A stretch of 64,000 bases of DNA from Paramyrothecium sp. XJ0827 (GCA_020881915.1 JAJFPB010000011.1:310001-374000); one strand, 5' to 3'. Positions 20,824 through 31,696 are shown, counted from the stretch's first letter. Notes: generated by a model not told the origin, from the letters alone. Program-made: numbers and translations.

Positions 20824-23025
20824 ATGGCCGGAAACAGCTCTCCGAATTATAAGGAACTCTACCTTATTGCAGAGGAGAGACGGAAGCAGGCCGAAGAACG
20901 CGAGAAGCAGGCTGAAGAACGCGAGAAGGAGGAAGCAAAGGGGAGGCGACAAGCAGAAGAGCGCAACCGACAGACCTCTTTCACAGAGCTTCTACAGCTT
21001 TGCCACGATCTTCTCTCCCGTCCCTTGAGAGTCGAGACACCGTCGCGCTCGACCTCCGGCAAAATACCCCTTCCCACGGGGAAATACTGCCCGACTCGAT
21101 TGAAACACTGGGCCGACTGCCCAGAGCAGCTGCTGGGAGTCTACAACTCCGTCTGCCAACATTTACATTCGGACCCAGGGGACGCGCCACGCTTATTTTC
21201 TTCGCTGCCGGAATTAGAAGGACTAAGCCGTCGATTTGCCCGCAGGCCCCTCAGCAGTGAGCAAGATCTCGAGGCCTACGAGCGGTTTGGAGTGGAAGAA
21301 CACGTTCACGATATAATAGCCGAGTTATGCAAATTACCAGCGGCACGTGACGAGTTCGGCCTCGGTGATGGAATCCAATTCAGCAATCACGCAAATTCTT
21401 TGAGCAGGGACGAAGACTTTGAAGCGGACGCAAGCCAGCCGTCAAGCGTACCTCATCCACGTCCGGATGAGTTTTGCATTCACCGTATCAACGGCAGCTC
21501 GCACACCATCCTGACGTCTGTCGAGTACAAGCCGGCTCACAAGCTGCCTGTCGCAGCTCTTCGCATGGGCCTACGACCAATGGACCTGTGGAAGAAAATG
21601 GTCAGGTCAAATAAAATACCCACCGACCAGGATGCGAAGCTGCAGTACAATGCAGAGCGGCTTGTCTGCTCTGCTGTCGTCCAAGAATACCATGTGATGA
21701 TTCAAGAAGGACTCGAGTTTTCCTATCTGACAAATGGAATCGCCCGTGTCTTCCTTCGCGTTCCTCAAGATGAACCGAGCACACTTTATTACTTTCTCTG
21801 TGATCCTCACAGCGAAGTAAACGCGGCAGCCGATTCGTCACCCCAGCTGTGGAAGACCTCTATTGCAAGGGTCCTATGCCTATGTTTGATGGCATTCCGT
21901 TCACCCGCTCGTGACCAAGAGTGGAGAAATCGCTCGCGACCTGATCTTCATACGTGGGAAACAAGCTTTGAGCACACGCGTTCACAGATCCCAAGGGACG
22001 AATTGCAGCAGATTCCTCACTCCGATAGCACGGCTCCTGAGTTTCCGAGTCCAGCGTCTGGTTCGTCCTATGTACCACCGTCGTCATCTCCGGTGCCGTC
22101 TCCTTCAGAGGGCCGCCGAGTGCCTACACGATCCCAGACCAGCTGTGCACCTTCGGAGAATCGACAGCGCTTGCAATCTCCTGACTCGTCCGGGTCTGAC
22201 ACGAATCAAACAGCCGGTCACAAGCGGAGGATCAGTCAAGTTACGGCTTCACCGTCCAGTCGGCAGTCAGGTCGCCAGCAAGAGTCAGGGCATGACCAAG
22301 AAGACCAAACCCGACGCCGTGCTGCACAGTTTTGCACACAACGATGTCTACTCGGCCTGCAGACTGGGAGTTGCCTGGATGAGCTGTGTCCAAACGTGGA
22401 CCAACATCGCCGGGGCCAAGAAGATCGAACTCAGCATCCCATCTCGGCTGAAGATTTGGTGCTTTCACTCAAGAGTCAACTGGACGAAGTTATCGATCGC
22501 TGCATTCCGCTTGGCGGCTGTGGTTTCTATGGTGCCCCGTTCAAACTGACTTGCACGACTTATGGTTATACGGTTGTCGGCAAAGGCACCACTTCGGGGT
22601 TGTGGAAAGAAGTTTCTCGTGAAGCGCAGGTATATAAGATCCTGCGCAAAGCTCAAGCATCTGCTGTGCCTGTCTTTTTGGGAACGATGGACTTGGCAAA
22701 AGTGTACTTTCTTCATGGCGCCGGACCAATTCGCCATATGCTCGTGATGGGCTGGGGAGGCGAAAGCATCGTGACGAGGGAGATGACGCCACAGCTTCGC
22801 GACGAGATCCACAAATCGAATAAGGAAATCAGGGCTCTCGGGATAATACACCAAGACCTCAAGCAAGACAATGTGCTTTGGAGTGATGAGCTGGGGCGTG
22901 CTCTGGTCATCGACTTCCACCGTTCTACCGTGAGATGGCGTTCGGCCAAGCAACAATCGAGGGTCTCGAAACGAGGACTATCTCGAGGGGAGGCGGGAGA
23001 TGCGAAGCGTCTTCGGGTTTACTAA
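20824..23025 (+). CDS. Kinase-like protein with N-terminal coiled coil (733 aa)
   Basis: The start is MAGNSSPNYKELYLIAEERRKQAEE. Residues 15-50 are a strongly charged heptad-like segment (EERRKQAEEREKQAEEREKEEAKGRRQAEE), very likely a coiled coil. The middle is a long unknown domain ending in a Ser/Pro-rich linker (about 390-490), then a Cys/His cluster (CTQRCLLGLQTGSCLDELCPNVDQH) that may bind zinc. The C-terminal third has kinase-fold features: IIHQDLKQDNVLW near residue 673 (catalytic loop with HQD in place of HRD) and ALVIDFHRS (DFH in place of DFG). It ends in a basic tail. No intron is needed and the frame is open throughout. This type recurs in repeat-rich regions of ascomycetes, often with misleading names; its biochemical role is unknown. 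Confidence 0.75.
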   Translation: MAGNSSPNYKELYLIAEERRKQAEEREKQAEEREKEEAKGRRQAEERNRQTSFTELLQLCHDLLSRPLRVETPSRSTSGKIPLPTGKYCPTRLKHWADCPEQLLGVYNSVCQHLHSDPGDAPRLFSSLPELEGLSRRFARRPLSSEQDLEAYERFGVEEHVHDIIAELCKLPAARDEFGLGDGIQFSNHANSLSRDEDFEADASQPSSVPHPRPDEFCIHRINGSSHTILTSVEYKPAHKLPVAALRMGLRPMDLWKKMVRSNKIPTDQDAKLQYNAERLVCSAVVQEYHVMIQEGLEFSYLTNGIARVFLRVPQDEPSTLYYFLCDPHSEVNAAADSSPQLWKTSIARVLCLCLMAFRSPARDQEWRNRSRPDLHTWETSFEHTRSQIPRDELQQIPHSDSTAPEFPSPASGSSYVPPSSSPVPSPSEGRRVPTRSQTSCAPSENRQRLQSPDSSGSDTNQTAGHKRRISQVTASPSSRQSGRQQESGHDQEDQTRRRAAQFCTQRCLLGLQTGSCLDELCPNVDQHRRGQEDRTQHPISAEDLVLSLKSQLDEVIDRCIPLGGCGFYGAPFKLTCTTYGYTVVGKGTTSGLWKEVSREAQVYKILRKAQASAVPVFLGTMDLAKVYFLHGAGPIRHMLVMGWGGESIVTREMTPQLRDEIHKSNKEIRALGIIHQDLKQDNVLWSDELGRALVIDFHRSTVRWRSAKQQSRVSKRGLSRGEAGDAKRLRVY

Positions 23026-23323
23026 TAAGGACGTCTACTCTCTGCCTGTTAATTGACGATCTCATTCATGATACCCATCTTCATTGTCACGTCTTCATTC
23101 CGAGGCGCTCCAAACTCTTACGCCTGGCAGGTGGCGTTGGTTGGAGGCAGCCTAAAGCAGGTCAATAAGCATTTGAATTGATGGTTAAGTCTGTGATCAT
23201 AGTAAAACGCGCCCGACACCGTTCGTGATTGAACGAGGTAGTGTGTAGTAGGGCAACATTCAATATCAGCGAGAAGGTTAAGTTCACACTCCAGAACGCC
23301 CTAGGCGGACCGATGGATGATTG
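23026..23323. other. Spacer, no gene seen
   Basis: No recognisable coding or RNA feature between the kinase-like gene and the Helitron fragment. Confidence 0.5.
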
Positions 23324-23928
23324 TCTGATTGAATTCTTATGGACATGCCAACTTTGTTGAGCCCCAAGAACGTGCTGTGTCTTATACTGAGTACATCACG
23401 CGCCTCATGAAGCACCACGACGGCCATTTCGCAAGGCATCGGCGTTTCCCGTACGTTGTGTTCAATACTCTTATGCGTCAACAGGTCAACAGGTCAACGA
23501 GCACAGTTCCTTCTTTGCCAAGAAGAACGGCAACCGCTTCCACAACCCCGATATCGACCAGTTACGTCTTGCGTTTGAGGCCGAGGCAGATAAAGCCCGC
23601 GCCTCCTCAACTCTGTCGGTCGCTTCTCTAGCAATCTGCGAGGTACGCGTGCATACTGGGTGGTCGGCGATATCAGCTGGAGGCGTAGGTACATGCTTTG
23701 AGATGCCCTGCCGTCTTCCTGACCTTCTCGACTACGGATATACATTGGGATTCGTTGTACCGGCACATGCCTCGATGCGACACTTGGGTCAACGCTCACA
23801 TTCGCCACAAGGCCACTATTACTGCGGTCAACTTGCGCGAGCCCCCCAATTTTGCCGCCTACCAATTCGAACTGCGGTTTCCTGAGGATGTCATTATCCC
23901 CAAATTCGGTGTTGTCGAGTACTGATAT
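23324..23928 (+). pseudogene. Helitron helicase-like (N-domain) fragment
   Basis: The stretch aligns by eye with the Helitron at 45.7-46.3 kb: ANFVEPQERAVSYTEYITRLMKHHDGHFARHRRFPYVVFNTLMRQQ against DFVEPRLRSIDYKDYVEHAMRWHDGRFARHPTFRFVAFNTLMRSQ. Then SFLTFSTTDIHWDSLYRHMP matches AFITFSPADLHWRSLYQHMP. Several frame changes interrupt it, and neither the HUH nuclease motif nor the helicase is present. It is a short relic, more diverged than the 43-49 kb copy and so not derived from it recently. Confidence 0.82.
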
Positions 23929-24067
23929 CGTGTTGAATGGCAGGCTCATGATAGCCCTTATACCCATGGCCTCTCCTGAATTAAGAACCTTCCGTCTACC
24001 AGGCTTTCTAACCATACGCCATACGCCATACGGACCTGAATGGTTTATGGTGTATGATTTATTCTCA

Positions 24068-24293
24068 TTTGGCTCGTTGCAAAATGGGTCAAATATACGA
24101 ACGACGATTCGGCTGCTGCTGATCCTAAGGATCCAACGTTGAAGCCAAATAGTCGTGATAGACATTGGAAACCGACCTCTATTGCAGAGATCTATATACG
24201 GATAGCTATGAATATCTATATGGATAGACATCCAGAAAAACAGCTCCCTAGCTATTGGAAGCACCCAGAAGGCGGCAGTAATATCTCTCGAAT
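24068..24293 (+). pseudogene. piggyBac fragment, upstream half (PB-split, part 1)
   Basis: The translation WLVAKWVKYTNDDSAAADPKDPTLKPNSRDRHWKPTSIAEIYIRIAMNIYM and LPSYWKHPEGGSNISRI matches the N-terminal piggyBac block (ESLVEQWVSYTN...SHWIETSVAEIYVWIGI...LEDYW). It stops exactly at hAT-E copy 3. Its last 8 bases, TCTCGAAT (24286-24293), are the reverse complement of 15413-15420, where the rest of the protein resumes. Confidence 0.85.
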
Positions 24294-27191
24294 CAGGGTA
24301 GGGAATCAATCCACGACTTCCACGGTATTGATCAATATGTTGACTTCAATCCACGTCCACGTCAATCCACGAGACCTGTTGTTATGTAATCCATCCATCC
24401 ACTGATGGGGGCTCGTGGATTGAGATGTGGATTGACGTGGACGCTAGTCAGGGGTGGAATGTCTTGATATATTTCGTTAATATTTACTACGTATTTCAAC
24501 CCAAACACTAACACATCTAATCAGGCAATACCTCCGGCGCGTTTCGACACGTCGTGACGCGCTATAATGCCCGAACGCGAAGGTTCCTCCATTTACTCGA
24601 TTCGTACGGTTGGTGAACCTTGAATTTCGAGATGGCGGACTTACCTCTTGACCCTAAACTACCGACCAACAACGAGCGGCATGCCGAGGTCCCTCAGCCT
24701 GCTCTAGATCCGGACCCCGGAAGTCCTCCAACCTTCTACTTGGGCACCGACAAGTGATGAGGAGCGGAGGATCTTCCGCGTCTGGAAGGAATTCACGCTG
24801 GCCGAGCGCAACAAAGATACTCTGTCATGGGTATGGAATTACGGGGTTGAGATTCAATCCAAAACATCCCGACGATGGATCTGTATGCCATGTGTGCGCC
24901 AGAATACCCCCACACCGCAGTCATACGAATCCAAAGGTACCCAAAACGCTGAACTCCACCTCTGGAAAGCTCACGGCTACTGGGATCCATCAGGACGACG
25001 ATCAACACCGTCACAGAAGAATGGAGGCAAGAGGGTGCTTGCTTCTATTTCGGACTTCATGGGCCTCAAACGTTCCGATCCAAAGGATCAAGCACTGGCC
25101 AATAGCTTGATCAAACGCTTCGATCGAGGAGAGTTTCAGAAGCTCATTGTCAACTGGATAGTCGAAAGCCAGCAATCGTTTAAGCAGGCTGAACACCCTC
25201 GATTGCAACAGATTTTCGAATACCTCAATCCAGCGATCAAGGTTACGAGCGCGCACATTACGGCGAAGACCGTGCACAGACTGGCGGTTCAACAATTCGA
25301 CCGGTATCATAGCACGGTGCAAGAGGTCTTGAACAGGTCGCCGGGTCAGATCCACATTGCCTTTGACGGCGCAAGGACCAGGAATCGTCACGCGCTATAT
25401 GGCGTGACGGCCGTCTTCAGAGACAACGAGAATCAGCTCCAAAAAGTCGTGCTCGGTATTCCAGAGCTAGTAGAACGGCATACCGGAGAGAACATTGCGG
25501 CCGAGATCCTTGAGATCATCAGGTCGTTTGGCATCGAGGACAAGGTCGGTTACTTCACTCTCGATAATGCAGCAAACAATGAAACTGCCATGGCAGAGAT
25601 AGCAGAAGAGCTGAAATTCGATCCGGTGCGACGACGTGTTCGATGCATAGGACACATCCTTAATCTTGTTGTTAAATCCCTTCTCTTTGGAAAGGATGTT
25701 GATGCGTTTGAGACATCTCTCGTCAAGGGGGAGCCTTTGGCGAGAGCAACCCATGACGAGTGGATGCGGAAAGGCCCTGTCGGAAAAGCACATAACTTTG
25801 TCGTTTGGGTCCATCGCTCCGATTTGCTGACTCAGTTACTTCGTCAACTGCAGCAAGACTCATTTGCAGCGTCTGATGATCCTCAAGTTGGAAAGCAACA
25901 GCCAGTTGACGTTGTCCTTGATAACGATACTAGATGGTTATCCCAGTACTATATGATAAAACGAATGCTTCGCCTGCAGCCCTTCTACGAAGAATTCATC
26001 GCCAAAGCCAAGAGACTACTCCGAGATGCTCGAAAAGGTGAGACAGGACGGAAGTTTCCCCTGCCTCGAGGAGTCCAGCTTCCTCAACGAGAACGATTGG
26101 GCGGTGCTGAGGACGTTTGATGAGATCCTCTCCGACTTTCACGTGGTTGTACAAGTGCTTCAGGGAGACGGACAGTCGCGATATCGATCGTCTGGAGTTA
26201 GGGAAACCTTTGGCTCTATGAGCGATGTCCTGGAGGCCTTCGAATTCCTACTTGGGAAGCTTGAGGACGCAAAATCGCATGTCGAGAGGCATCCCGAGCC
26301 GGAGCAATTTGTTTTCAATATCAACCTTGGCTGGAAGAAGCTCGATAAATACTACAATACTTTGAGGGATTCACCAGTATACTACGCCGCGGCTGCCTTA
26401 CACCCTAGCCTACGATGGGACTACTTCGACGAGGTTTGGGGTCAACAGCACCCGGGCTGGATCGATGAAGCGAAGGATATCGTGCAACATCTTTGGGAGA
26501 CAGAATACAGAGACCTACAAATCACTGTCACGTCTCCCGAAGGCCCGGTTGTAAAGAGGCGAAAGACGACGTTGTCATCCTTTGATCGGTATCGTAACAG
26601 ATACCGTCAAAGTCAGCCCTTCGCTGGTCAAGCGGATGAATACGTCCGGTGGCAAGCCAATGTGTCTGGAAGCGACAGGGACGTCGTCGACCCGTTGAAT
26701 ATTGGATACTCAAGAGGTTTGAGTACCCGAGGCTATCTCGAATGGCTCTCGACGTCATGACAGTGCCGGCGATGAGCTCAGAGTGCGAGAGACTGTTCTC
26801 CGCGACTGGGTTGATGGTCACGCCCTCCGAAACCGCTTAGACGCTGGGACCATTGGACTAATCCAAACGCTGCGATCTTGGTTACGCGCAGGGATAATCG
26901 AAGATGCTGATAGCATACTGCTTGACGATACAGCGTTAGAGGAGGCTGTTGGACGGGCTTGTTTGGAGAAGCACCAGGAATAAGGCAATAGAAGTTTCGG
27001 CGATTGGTTCATGAATTACCCGATTAGGAAATCCGAGTGAATGTGACAAGGGTGTTCCACGAGTTCAATATTATGGACATCAATCCACAGATAGCCTCGT
27101 GGACATCAATCCATGAGCACTCTGCTGAGTAAGCCGTCAATTCAATCCACGAAGCCGGATATTGACGTGGATGGATTGATTCCCTACCCTG
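24294..27191 (+). mobile_element. hAT-E copy 3, full length (2898 bp), inverted relative to copy 2
   Basis: It has the same termini and subterminal repeats as copy 2, in the opposite orientation. The left flank is TCTCGAAT; the right flank is AGTCTAAC, inside another piggyBac. The two-base length difference from copy 2 is accounted for by two single-base indels seen in the transposase. The very low divergence indicates a recent duplication or gene conversion between the copies. Confidence 0.95.
24632..26983 (+). pseudogene. hAT-E transposase, copy 3 (frameshifted)
   Basis: This has the same protein content as copy 2, starting at 24632 and ending EEAVGRACLEKHQE at 26983. The frame is broken by an extra G near 24719 (the 1-kb derivative at 954-1950 lacks it), by a shift near 26026 (LLRDARKGE versus MLEKVRQDG), by a private single-base loss near 26694 inside VDPVEYWILKRFEYP, and by a lost C near 26824. 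Catalytic motifs remain legible in pieces: AFDGARTRN, TLDNAANN and SSECERLFS. It cannot encode a full transposase as it stands unless frameshifting or unrecognised splicing rescues it. Confidence 0.9.
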
Positions 27192-27911
27192 AGTCTAACG
27201 GCTCGTCTGACGGCTTGTTCAGGGGCTGTTTTTTTGAGGGCTTTTTCTGTGGGAGCTTAATGCCGATAGAAACAAATTTAGATCTAGGCGTATGCCAAAT
27301 CTAGTGTAGGATATAGCCTTGGATAGCTAGGATCTAGACCTTGATCCCCGTGGGTGTTGGTTTGGATGGGATCGTTATCTTCTGCTTGGACCGCCCTTCG
27401 AACTTGATTATACCCTCATCTATACCAATATCGCTGCTAACTTCAATAGCACCTATAGCAGCCGACATGATATAGTTAGCCCATTCGTTGACCTTGTTGT
27501 ACGGGGCCGGCACCGTATGTTGTATTGTATCCGGATCGTGGATTTGGAGCCGTCTTTTTAGTAGGAAAAATCGATCATATATCATGAATTGAATCCATGG
27601 ATAGGTAGAACTGAATTCCCCATCTCCCGGCACCTTCCAATAGTCTTCTAGTCGCGGAGCCCTATGTAGGGTCATTGATATCACAATGCCTATCCAGACA
27701 TAGATTTCTGCCACAGATGTCTCAATCCAATGACTCTGGCGGCTCCCATCGTTCGGCTCGGTCGTTGGGTCATTGGCAGAGCTATTCGTATAGCTGACCC
27801 ATTGTTCAACTAGGGATTCGGGTAGGAAAAGCTGGAATAGCTTCAACGGCGTCTCCGGAAGGTCCCGGACCTTGAGAGGTCGATATGGAACGTCGAGGCC
27901 TTCAAAATGTG
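27192..27911 (-). pseudogene. piggyBac-2 transposase, N-terminal half
   Basis: Minus-strand reading from about 27908 gives PHFEGLDVPYRPLKVRDLPETPLKLFQLFLPESLVEQW, SHWIETSVAEIYVWIGI, RLEDYWKVPG, YDRFFLLKRRLQIHDPD, PYNKVNEWANYIMSAAIGAI and IGIDEGIIKFEGRSKQKI (first catalytic Asp). The frame breaks after TGIKV at 27334. Weaker homology then runs on to 27192 (ILAIQGYILH and SIGIK), matching WLLGALGYILQWIWHSPG...IGI of piggyBac-1. It is cut by hAT-E copy 3 on the left and by the MULE end on the right. The second and third catalytic Asp regions are missing. Confidence 0.87.
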
Positions 27912-28250
27912 GCAATTGCTACGTGGGCATCACGTTTTGCTAAACGGGCATCAGCCTTATGTGGGCATCGCCTTTCGCACACTCTGATTGGTTCGAATTA
28001 TCTCAGACCCACCGGTACAACTTCCGCGAAGGCGGTGAAGCTGTTTGACTAACAACCTACCCATACCGTTCCAAGTCGGCAGGCGTATGGGCATACTTAG
28101 CTTGGGAGCAATTGGTTGGAAGTTTTGTGCCAATTGGTCCGAACAAGCCTGGAACGATTCACTACTAGCCACTACCCGAAGCACAAAATATAGTATACCT
28201 TGGTTAGTTTAATGAGTTAGGTACATCAGCATAAGGATCTTTTAATGTAA

Positions 28251-28901
28251 CTAGCTATTTCGAACTACAATACAATCTTCCTCTGTATTGACCACATACA
28301 AGGCTTGTTGTTCTTGAGTATCTCTGTCTATTCGTTTCCAAATATCGTCTACGCCTCTTCTCTTTGTTCCTAAAGGGTTATCACCTAATTCCACAGCAAC
28401 CTGGGCCTCGATACGGTCATCTTCAGCTTGACTCCAGTCTAGATACGCCATCATCTCCTCCTTGGTCCATTCCCTTGAGCCAGCTGAAGTGGTGCAATAT
28501 TTTGACATCTGCTTGTAGTCGATACACCATGCATAGCTCTCCTTATTGTATCGGGATGGAAGGTTTTTTGCCTTCCGGTATTCTTGGTTGGTTTTGATAC
28601 TACCGCTAGGTTGGGCCTTATACCAAACCGCTCTTGCAGCTTCGTATCTCTGATATATAGCCTTTGGGTCATCGAACCTTAGTGGCGGAGGAGGCAGAGA
28701 TGGACTTGCTGAAGGAGATGATAGATTAATCGCCTGCGTAGGGGCTATGGTCTCGGCGATAGGCACTGCTGGTGATCCCGGGGCTATTGTAGAGCTCATT
28801 TCGAGGTTTTTGTTCAGGGAATTCGGATCTGGTACCGCAGCAACCTGCGGGACTGTCTCTGGGCCGGGGTCGGAGAAAATTCCTGGAACCATAACGGACA
28901 A
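28251..28901 (-). CDS. Second ORF of the MULE, unknown function (216 aa)
   Basis: This open frame starts MSVMVPGIFSDPGPETVPQ and ends EEDCIVVRNS. The N-terminal third is Pro/Ser/Ala-rich and low in complexity. From about residue 75 there is a more ordered part, FDDPKAIYQRYEAARAVWYKAQPSG, then WCIDYKQMSKYC and REWTKEEMMAYLDWSQAEDDRIEAQVAVEL. The EWTKEEMMAYLDW segment faintly recalls a Myb/SANT-like helical repeat, but this is only an impression. It lies downstream of the transposase on the same strand and inside the inverted repeats. It could be an accessory transposition protein or a captured host fragment. The frame is undamaged while the transposase is broken. Confidence 0.55.
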   Translation of the reverse strand: MSVMVPGIFSDPGPETVPQVAAVPDPNSLNKNLEMSSTIAPGSPAVPIAETIAPTQAINLSSPSASPSLPPPPLRFDDPKAIYQRYEAARAVWYKAQPSGSIKTNQEYRKAKNLPSRYNKESYAWCIDYKQMSKYCTTSAGSREWTKEEMMAYLDWSQAEDDRIEAQVAVELGDNPLGTKRRGVDDIWKRIDRDTQEQQALYVVNTEEDCIVVRNS

Positions 28902-28923
28902 ATATTTGAATTCCGTTTATGTC

Positions 28924-31696
28924 CTACTTTATGGCATCTACTGCATGTCGGTGGTGCCTTTTTGCCGCTTCAATTGCTTTAGGGACGGGTGGAATTGATT
29001 CTTCACCAATGCCAACTAAGGTCTCCCACTGGCTCATCCGTCTTCGTATATTTGGCTGAATCCGCCGCCCACTCACACGTGCCCCTGTAGTCCTCCCAAA
29101 TCCTAGAGTAGCTATATGTCTTTGCGAACTGGGATATTGAGATGGGCTATGGCTGATAGTGGGTTGGGAGTTCAGAGTCTGGCTTGCTTCGGCCGATAGT
29201 CTTGCGACCGATTCGCCTGCAGGCTGGAGTAGTTGAATATCAGGCTGGCCTTCTGTTTGACTTGCCTGAGATCCCTGTGAATGGAAGACCGCTCCGATAG
29301 CCAGCCGTCTGGGAACGGGTTGAGCAGTGTTCTTTGGCTTTCCGCAAAAAGGTTTGGCAATATTTGGGTCGAGAATCCGTCGGTAGGGGTCATCTACCGT
29401 AGATTCCCGTAGATGCCACCGCTGATGGACCTCCCATTTGGAGAAGGGTCTACCAGATACAAGCTTAGAGTAGATCTTATGGTAGCATGGAATGCCAAGC
29501 TCTACCGAAACCATGCAACTAACGTCACAGTCCCCAACCAGTTCTGGCTTAGGATTTGACTTTGTTGGTATGCCTTTTTAATGCCCTTCGGTACTGCCAT
29601 GTAATCAGAGTTAACCCTCTAAGGGACATAATGGTCCGGAGTTCTCCAAGGTAGTCAGAGGACTGCCTAGAATATTCACGATTCGTGAGAATCCCATCCT
29701 GGGCACAACGGTCGTTAAAATTCGTTTCCTGGTCCGCCATCATCTCTTCAATAGCTTCGGCTAGCCGAAAAAGGTGACTCATGCCATTTAATAAGTAGCC
29801 CTTGATGCTGTTATTACTCGCTTCTGTCCCAGAGGTGACGCGTATACCGAAATTGCGATACCCTCGAATAAAGCAGCGTGCCCACTGTGCCCTAACAGGC
29901 ATATAGATCCGATATAGATATAAGAGGATGGCTCTTTGGTCATCGAACTCTTTACAGAGCATAATCCACGCGTTGTCATGGTCTTTCTCGGTCTCGGCAA
30001 AGACAACGCCTCTCCACATCTCAAGGACCCCTCGATAGTCATGACCAATAAATTCAGCGACAGCTTCCTCCTGAGATTCGGATAATTTAACTGCTAGTCG
30101 ATCCTCGTTATTTAACGTCAGCTGATCTTGTGTGCAGCCAGGCGACCCTTCAGCGTCAGGTTCTTCGCGAGGCAATGTATCAATCACATGCTTCCACCTT
30201 TGTTTGGCCCGGAGGAGTACGTTGGAGTTGATGTGGTGGATACAAAGCTGCTGCTGGGTTTCGGGAAAGGTAATAGAGATGGCAGCTTTCATCTGTTCGT
30301 CAAAGTCCGTGATGGCCACATCCGGAATACGGATATCGTATCGGGCTGCCAGATCTCGAATCGCATCTAGAAGAAACTGGAACCCCTCAACCCTCTCATT
30401 ATCAACGACCCCGAACGCAGCATTGTACACTGACCCAAGGCAGGTTTGTCCAGTCACCTGAAACAAAGGGAGCTTGAAACGATTTGTACTATATGTATTG
30501 TCCAAGCTTAGGACTTCTGGAAAACGCTTCCACATGCGTAGACAGTATGGGAGAGTCCACACAAGCCCGACGAGCCGGTTAGGTTCACTCTCGTCCCATT
30601 TCGTAATATACGGTATTGTCCGCCTATCGAACTGCTTTAATAATGCAGCACTTGTAGGGAGGCCATCAAGTTTCTCCCGGCCAATAGCAGCTCTAGCATT
30701 GTATATATCCTTTTGCGTGAGTACGGTCCCTGGATGCTTTTCCTTGACGATGCTGCGGACATCGCGGGCCCGGATGCCTACCCGGCGGCTAGATAACTTG
30801 ATGGTTTCTTGTACCGCGGCGTCACGCCTGCGATGGGCTGGATGGGCGGATGGTCTGATGCTTGGTAGATGGTTGTGTTGGCTGTGCGCTGGATCATCGA
30901 GCTGGCGTAGATGCCAGTGATAATTGTTTTTCTCTAATGATTCGGCAACCATCTTCCACCTACAACCACACTTGCGAGATCTCCTCTCGCGAAGGCCAGC
31001 CCTTTTCTTATTAACCCTTGGCTCTCCGTATCGATCACATTCGAATGTGTAACGAGCTAGCCGGCCTTTACGGGTGAGACCATTTCATTTGCTTGATGAT
31101 GGCGAATCCATTCTCTTTGCAAATGTGTTGACGCGGGTATATAAGGCCTCGGCAGTTGGCTCGAGTGGTCCTGGGACTGGTGGGTTTGGTATAGCCCTTT
31201 TAGAGCCAGTCGTAGACTCCTGGGATATATACCCTGTGGCATCCTCCTCATCTGCCTGCAGAGGTGTTGTCGTATGCGGCGAGGTACGGTTTTCGTGAGA
31301 AGAGCTTCCGGGCGGTGAGCTATATAGATTATTGAAAGTTTCGAGAGCCCTTGTAGTCAGTCGTTCGTTGATGCCAACAGTGTCCCGAACAAGTTGCAGA
31401 GTCGATATTAGTTCGCCGGGAAGCGGGCTATGCAGAGGGGTCGCATTCAGGAGTTGGGTATCAATATCGTGAGGTCTAAACTCGGTTTCTGGAGCTGGGA
31501 TCTCGCCTACAAGCCTAGGGCCGGTTTTCCCATTGGCATCATTCAAGCGTCCCTCATGTGGTTGTTTTCTAGACCGGAGGTTGGCTGACATCGCGATTGA
31601 GCATGGGTCGAGGCTAAATTGAACAGGTGTATTTGGAAGACCAGCAAAACCATCGTCTAACCCTTTTTCTGTCCTTTTCTTCATTCCCCTTTTCAT
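28924..31696 (-). pseudogene. MULE transposase with FAR1-like zinc finger, frameshifted
   Basis: From the N-terminus: a leader starting between 31696 and 31600; a FAR1/WRKY-GCM1-type finger around 31085-30890 (GRLARYTFECDRYGEPR, RSRKCGCRWKMVAES, HWHLRQLDDPAHSQHNH); the MULE catalytic domain in 30952-29549 with SLDNTYSTNRFKLPLF, AITDFDEQMKAAI, CIHHINSN and GTEASNNSIKGYL; and a C-terminal region at 29514-28924 with SVELGIPCYHKIYS and KWEVHQRWHLRE. An in-frame TGA at about 31085 and a one-base shift near 29555 interrupt it. The DDE assignments (Asp in SLDNTY, Asp in ITDFDEQM, Glu in TEASNN) rest on motif recognition. The order is typical of fungal MULEs; it is inactive unless these breaks are spliced out. 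Confidence 0.85.

Noticed and set aside
23494..24309. Long minus-strand open frame (271 codons)
   Set aside because: It runs antisense to the Helitron and piggyBac fragments, shows no domain, and crosses the hAT-E border, so it is a shadow.
27980..27999. Possible tRNA T-arm (GGTTCGAAT)
   Set aside because: The motif lies in the MULE inverted repeat and no acceptor stem or anticodon arm could be folded around it.
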